Source: an uncultured Oligoflexia bacterium (GTDB lineage: Bacteria > Bdellovibrionota > Bacteriovoracia > Bacteriovoracales > Bacteriovoracaceae). Taken from it: a stretch of DNA of 64,000 nucleotides. The stretch lies in assembly GCA_937120495.1 (NCBI GenBank), contig CAKZJW010000114.1, positions 1 through 64,000 on the forward strand. Reading direction: 5' to 3'. Positions within the stretch are counted from its first letter, which is position 1. Each line of letters opens with the position of its first letter. Below are positions 63,177 to 64,000 of this stretch, in pieces. The notes below the pieces were generated by a model, which did not search any database, was not told where the DNA came from, and saw nothing but the letters and a program-made list of their open reading frames with translations. A program made the translations under genes and the position numbers.

Positions 63177-63825
63177 GTATATCCTCAAAAAAAGCACCAA
63201 ATTTACTTTCTGGATGACGGATTAAAACCTCAAGAACCCATAAGTTCTCAATTGGCTTTTTTTCAAAGTCACTTAGACCTTTTTTATAGTATATTGCATG
63301 AGGAAAATCACCTAATCGGTGACCATTCATTGAAGGGTTTAAAATATACCCTTTTACCTTTGCTAAAGACTCAGCCCTAGCATAAAGTTCAACTCCAGAA
63401 ATATCTTCATTTTTCCAAATCTCTTTTAACTCATTAAAAATTTCTCGAGAAGTTTTTTGGCAATTAGCAAAATCAATATTTTGCCCAACAGTAAATGTTT
63501 GGCCATAGTCTGCCTCATGGCCATTGATAACGAGACCGATATCAATAAAGTATATATCATTCTCTTGAAGTTTAACTCCTGCTTCTGATTTTTCTCTAAA
63601 AGCTTTTGTTGTATTTTTTCCGATTCTAAATTTACTTGGATGCCATTTTTTTTCAATACCAAAGTTTACACAAAGCTCATCTATGATTTTAAGTCCATCC
63701 TCTTCACTCATTCCCACATCAAACTGGGAAGCAGTAAGAAGAACTATTTTCTGGGCCATTTTTCTTGCTTCAAGATAATTTTCAACATTAAACTTATCAC
63801 TCACACCTTCAATATTATTCATCAT
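63169..63825 (-). CDS. Small M24-family (pita-bread fold) metallopeptidase-like protein
   Basis: 218 residues, shorter than most Xaa-Pro aminopeptidases because it lacks their N-terminal domain. The five metal ligands seem present: Asp in YFIDIGLVI, Asp in EADYGQTFTVG, His in NGHRLGDFPH, Glu in WVLEVLIRHP and Glu in FFEDILI. Probably a metal-dependent aminopeptidase or relative; the substrate is unknown. The start overlaps the stop of the GNAT gene (ATGA). Confidence 0.8.
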   Translation of the reverse strand: MMNNIEGVSDKFNVENYLEARKMAQKIVLLTASQFDVGMSEEDGLKIIDELCVNFGIEKKWHPSKFRIGKNTTKAFREKSEAGVKLQENDIYFIDIGLVINGHEADYGQTFTVGQNIDFANCQKTSREIFNELKEIWKNEDISGVELYARAESLAKVKGYILNPSMNGHRLGDFPHAIYYKKGLSDFEKKPIENLWVLEVLIRHPESKFGAFFEDILI

Positions 63826-64000
63826 AGTTTTATCTCGTAGTATTTAACTTGTTGTTCATAGTATATTCTATCTTCGATATATTGCAGGCCACACTTTTCA
63901 AGAGTTTTCTGGCTTCCAATATTATCTTCTCTTGTTATACCAACAATTGTCTTTTGACCCAAGTCTTTTGCATGATTAATTAGAGCAGATCCTATTTCAA
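63822..64000 (-). CDS. GNAT-family N-acetyltransferase, C-terminal fragment
   Basis: The 58 last residues are in the window; the gene continues beyond base 64000. The fragment has the GNAT acetyl-CoA-binding end: IGSALINHAKDLG (motif A helix), then TIVGITREDNIGSQKTLEKCGLQ, the usual 'N..s...lek.GF' motif. The stop codon overlaps the M24 start (ATGA). The substrate cannot be judged from this part. Confidence 0.8.
   Translation of the reverse strand, partial: EIGSALINHAKDLGQKTIVGITREDNIGSQKTLEKCGLQYIEDRIYYEQQVKYYEIKL

Overview
The window is a low-GC, gene-dense bacterial chromosome segment. It has a Gram-negative envelope: many Sec signal peptides, at least nine lipoproteins with a lipobox, outer-membrane beta-barrel candidates, and heptose/LPS genes. 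The mix points to the Bdellovibrionota, in particular a marine Bacteriovorax/Halobacteriovorax-like predator. The evidence is AT-rich codon use, Lys/Asn/Ile-rich proteins, a gene set related to the myxobacterial/bdellovibrio Agl-Glt envelope machine, AddAB-like recombination enzymes and many secreted proteins of unknown function. The species assignment is an inference; no rRNA is present.

Layout. 1-2954: the 3' tail of rpmA (L27) with a terminator, then a secreted lipoprotein/outer-membrane protein pair. 3064-7523: the compact obg-rsfS-rlmH-gpmI-pfkA operon (ribosome maturation plus glycolysis). 7475-13716: mostly minus-strand genes, namely an orphan ComM-like ChlI domain, a Cys-rich secreted protein, glutamate dehydrogenase, an envelope protein, groEL and groES, then a plus-strand lipoprotein. 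13790-19241: a secreted glutamine-amidotransferase/M1-metallopeptidase pair, an EamA transporter, and oxyR followed by ahpC with a clear OxyR operator between them. 19243-24236: polA, an RDD protein, and trxA-gmhA-small membrane protein-pentapeptide protein.

24355-35180 is the most distinctive part. A TolQ-like and two TolR-like motor subunits run on the plus strand. Converging on them is a minus-strand, translationally coupled set: an outer-membrane beta-barrel, two TPR-rich secreted proteins, a TPR lipoprotein, a small periplasmic protein, an FHA/transmembrane/TonB-like protein and two lipoproteins that repeat its C-terminal domain. Together they resemble a proton-driven trans-envelope machine of the AglRQS-Glt type. 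A 29-codon membrane peptide gene with its own promoter-like sequence lies between the two halves.

35261-40974: an AddA/AddB-like helicase-nuclease pair. 41055-44071: Hsp33 and secreted or membrane proteins. 44172-49940: a membrane Fe-S oxidoreductase followed by three overlapping secreted genes of unknown function. 50032-54014: hisS-valS. 54062-58947: secreted proteins, an AEC transporter, a GT9-like protein, an EI24 membrane protein and fabI. 59105-62409+: a coupled aminotransferase/FAH hydrolase/flavin reductase/VOC cluster that looks like a catabolic route for an aromatic compound, ending in a lipoprotein. The window closes with a small M24-fold protein and the 3' part of a GNAT acetyltransferase on the minus strand. 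No intergenic gap exceeds about 220 bases. I saw no tRNA, rRNA, IS element or CRISPR array.
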